A DNA stretch of 64,000 bases from Cordia subcordata. Taxonomy: Eukaryota > Streptophyta > Magnoliopsida > Boraginales > Cordiaceae. Every line of letters starts with the position of its first letter. Position 1 is the stretch's first letter. The notes below the pieces were generated by a model. That model searched no databases, was not told where the DNA came from, and was given only the letters and a program-made list of their open reading frames with translations. Below, one piece after another: positions 60,946 through 64,000 of the stretch. A program made the position numbers and the translations under genes. The stretch spans positions 4,823,501-4,887,500 of the forward strand of contig JAPTOF010000021.1 of assembly GCA_028554755.1 (NCBI GenBank). The letters run 5' to 3'.

Positions 60946-63347
60946 TCACACATAGACATACGTGTACAATAGGTATATGGTCTATGTCGTGGGTGAGGTT
61001 GTATTTATACACTTCTCATCTTGCTTCTATTCGAGCCATGATCTCTCCCTTCAGCCTCCACAATGGTTGCTGTTAGCGATCTCTACCCAGGCTTTCCCAG
61101 ATCTTCAGTTTTAATGAAGGACGGTCATGATTTTTCTCTTTAATATATGTGTTCGCAACTTTGGGCTTGGCTTGCTTTAGGCCATCGTTTTGCAACTGGT
61201 TGGGTTAGTAGGTTCTAGCCCACTACACATATTATCAAAAAGATTTTCACTACTGGAAAACATAGCCTTGGGTAGCATATGAGAACTTATGTCATGTACC
61301 TGTATGTATACAGAGTAAAATGTACCGCTAAATAAACAGTTGTGAGATATTGAACCAACAGTTATGGGGCACTGAACAAAAGTCACCGAACAAACAGTTG
61401 TGAGGTACTAGACAAATAGTTGTGGAGTACTGAATAAACAGTTGTAAAATATTGGACAAATAGACAAATATCTATAGGTGCAAAATATAATTTACGGGTA
61501 GCATATAGATTCCAGGTTCTAGTTGGAGTCGAAGTTGGTGTAGTTCAGTTTGCAAAGTTTTGCTACCAAAGTGCTACCCAAGCAAAAGGAAAATGGGTGT
61601 ATGCTGGGAGAATAGCGCTGGAGAATTGTTGGCACCATAGCAAGGGCGTAAAATCATTAAGAAGATCGTGAGCACACGCGCCTTGATTTTGCTTGTTTGT
61701 AGTTCATTTTATTTAATTTTTATCTCAATTTAATCTGTAATTCTAATTCCAGTTTATATTAATAAATTTCGTATTTTGTATTTCTCATAATCAAATTATT
61801 TGGCCACGTGATTACTTTTTGCCATGTTCGTATATTTTCAAATTACCCAAATATCACCAATAAATTTTAAGTAACAACAATTTGAAGAAAAAAGGATGGT
61901 GTTTATTTTATTTAGTTACTTCCTCTTATAATGCTAAAATAATATATTTAGAGGTGGAATGAATTAGACCCATAATAAATATTTTTTAGAATATTTACAC
62001 TATACAAGTAGAAATACTAATTAATATATGATCAATTGGTTCATCTAATCCTAGGGACAAGCTTACAATTAGATGCCGTTGATGAATCTGTTCTTGAACC
62101 AATGCCGTAGGATTTAAAAGATGTCGAAGGTTCCATGCAGGTGGTGTGGCTGCAAACGCTACATCATATTGTGTCTTGGGTATGAAGTTGTGACTTTTTC
62201 TAATGCCATATTGCCCACCAAAGAATATTGAATAAAGTCTTGACCCAAAAAAAAAAAAGAAATAAAAGAAATAAAGTCAATATGTCGTGGCCCCACCATT
62301 CACTTCCAACAAATAACTCCATGTGAGATAGTTCACATGCCCATTCCATTAGTATTGATCAATATTATCATTCAGCTTTAAATAATCTTTGTTATTTTAT
62401 AATATTTATACTAATTTTTAATATTTCACAAATTTGGTTGTAGCTATCAAATATTGAATAGTTATTTGAAAATCTTAAAACAACAAAGACTGATTTTAAT
62501 AATACAATAACATTAATGATTTTTGTATAATTAACAAACTAAATAATTAGGAAAAATCATTCCTCCTTGACCCTAACAACAATTGATGATATAAATTTTA
62601 TTTTTTATGTTATTTTTATCCTTAACATTATCCGTTTCAAACCCACAAAAGAAAAAAATTACTTCATCAATCAATGATCAAAAAAAGTACCATCCGCGTA
62701 AAAATAATAATGATAATAGTAAAGAATTTAGGTATTATTTGCTCATGATTAACTATTAAGAAATAATTCGTAATGTATCTTTTTCATTATTATGGCCCAA
62801 CAAATGGCACCTTCTATGAACTTCCAAGTACCCTTTGTTGGAACAACACAGCCATCCACAAATAGCAAATTCTTTTTCAATTATAGTCATGCTAAAAAAA
62901 GAAAAGAAAAGTCCAAAAGTAGGGGGAAAAACAAAAATGTCACAATAAAAAATAAAAAATAAAAAGCATAAAGTTAAAATTGACTCGCAAGTTGATGCAC
63001 AAAGAGGCCAAAAGAGCACAACCACCCGTGATTCATACAAGTAAATAAGAAGAGACCAAAAGTACTTCCAAGATTGTTACATTTGTGCATACAGTGTCGG
63101 CAAAACAAAAGCTTTAAATACAAATAAAAAAATGGATATTTAATTACAGTATTTATCACAAAATAATAAAGAAGCTCACTCTCTATCCTGTTGGGGTCTG
63201 AGGAATTCACTTCAATGCAACCACCGTCTTCCATTTATGTTGTCATGCACATGGTTTTCCCAAAAACTGCCACAATTGTGAAATCGAATAAACACATAAT
63301 AAGTATATACGATAGGAATGGATCTAGTTATAATGTGATTATATTAT
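60946..63347. other. intergenic region
   Basis: No gene is supported. Apart from the array at 61325-61480, the stretch is AT-rich with short poly-A runs. Minus-strand frames at 62756-63234 match nothing I recognise. Confidence 0.5.
61325..61480 (-). repeat. second array of the ACAACTATTTGTT motif
   Basis: The plus strand repeats AACAGTTGTGAGATATTGAA, AACAGTTGTGAGGTACTAGA and AATAGTTGTGGAGTACTGAA. These are reverse-complement relatives of the words at 6690-7105. Confidence 0.6.
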
Positions 63348-63352
63348 TATGA

Positions 63353-63510
63353 TGTAACGACCCAAGCTCAACTACTGGCTTGCCACCACACTTGAACCTA
63401 ACCAACTGACCCAAAATGCTTAAGCGCCGGTGATGATAGTAATAGTGAACCCAAGCCATTATAAAGTTCACACAAATCTCACAAAAACTGATGTGCGATG
63501 GGGTGTTACA
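63353..63510 (-). mobile_element. TRIM-like solo LTR, 158 bp
   Basis: The plus strand begins TGTAACGACCC and ends GGGGTGTTACA, a TG..CA element with inverted ends. TATGA flanks it (63348-63352 and 63511-63515). The minus strand begins TGTAACACCCCAT and contains TTTATAATGG, a possible TATA box, which suggests the orientation. The small size fits a terminal-repeat retrotransposon in miniature. Confidence 0.75.
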
Positions 63511-64000
63511 TATGATATGAGTAAAATTTAATAACGATAAACTGATTATACAATATGATCGTAAAATTTTGTTCATAATGTTATTCAATAACAGTAAATT
63601 AGTATACTGTTTTCACCAACCTTTTCTGCTGTGTTGTGTTTCGATTCTCTTTTTCTCTTTCTTTGTTTCTTGGAATTGTTTGCCACTAAAATTTCAATGA
63701 CAGCTACTAAAATGAATATCTTGTCCAAAGGCCCCCAACATTTTACATGTAACTTCCAACAATTTTCCTGCATCAATTATTGGTATGAGAAAAAGATGTT
63801 AGACAGCTCGTGATATAGCACAAATCAGATAGATTTGATCATTTGAAAGAGGAAAAAAAAAAAAAAGAAATTACCAACTTATTCAACTCCTAACACAAGT
63901 ATCTATTAAGTATTCTTGGGGAGGGAGAAAAAAAGGTAAAATAAGATTTCAAACTAAGAAATAAATTAGCAGTTCAAAAAAATTCCATGCACATAAAAAG
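63511..64000. other. intergenic, no gene recognised
   Basis: Only short frames and A-rich runs are present. Confidence 0.5.

Noticed and set aside
62756..63234. minus-strand open frames that might be the end of a gene
   Set aside because: No recognisable domain, no consistent splice sites, and A/T-rich low complexity between them.

Overview
The window looks like nuclear DNA of a eudicot plant. It is AT-rich, its genes have introns with GT..AG borders, and more than half of it is transposon-derived. The recognisable genes are plant families: a START-like lipid-binding protein, mitochondrial HSCB, a Fra a 1-associated protein, a WVD2-like/TPX2 protein and a clan-71 cytochrome P450. I cannot name the species.

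Layout. 1-3.45 kb: the 3' exons of a START-like gene on +. 3.5-7.8 kb: repeats, including a long-terminal-inverted-repeat element that hosts a SINE with 8-bp target duplications. 7.88-15.74 kb: the complete HSCB gene in six exons. Its first intron holds an LRR-kinase fragment. Its 4.1-kb fourth intron holds an antisense LTR-flanked element carrying fragments of two unrelated host genes (an F-box/LRR gene and a FAR1-related/MULE-type gene), with a small MITE inserted in one LTR. 15.7-20.2 kb: a degraded copia-type LTR and AT-rich DNA. 20.27-22.16 kb: the Fra a 1-associated protein gene in two exons.

22.6-38.8 kb: a gene-poor block of mobile DNA. It contains several MITEs, a palindromic GGTAGGTGACCTACC-type repeat cluster, a hAT element with 8-bp duplications that contains a 1,610-bp solo LTR with 5-bp duplications, a SINE with a 15-bp duplication, and two inverted copies of a MITE with GC-rich cores. 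39.1-42.9 kb: a WVD2-like gene with seven coding exons. 44.0-45.7 kb (minus): a P450 pseudogene with two frameshifts whose heme-ligand cysteine codon has become serine.

45.7-60.9 kb: the upstream flank of the P450 is present twice in direct orientation (45.7-47.7 and 58.8-60.9 kb). Between the copies lies an Athila-like gypsy element lacking most of pol. Inside its gag sits a full-length but mutated Tork-like copia element (minus strand, 331-bp LTRs, AAGAT target duplication). The two flank copies differ by clean SINE and MITE insertions. 61-64 kb: a second copy of a repeat array seen at 6.7-7.1 kb and a 158-bp TRIM-like solo LTR; no gene recognised.

The genes are ordinary single loci and do not form a pathway together. 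The most unusual item is the gene-capturing LTR element inside HSCB intron 4. All family assignments come from reading translated sequence and remembered family features; no database search was run.
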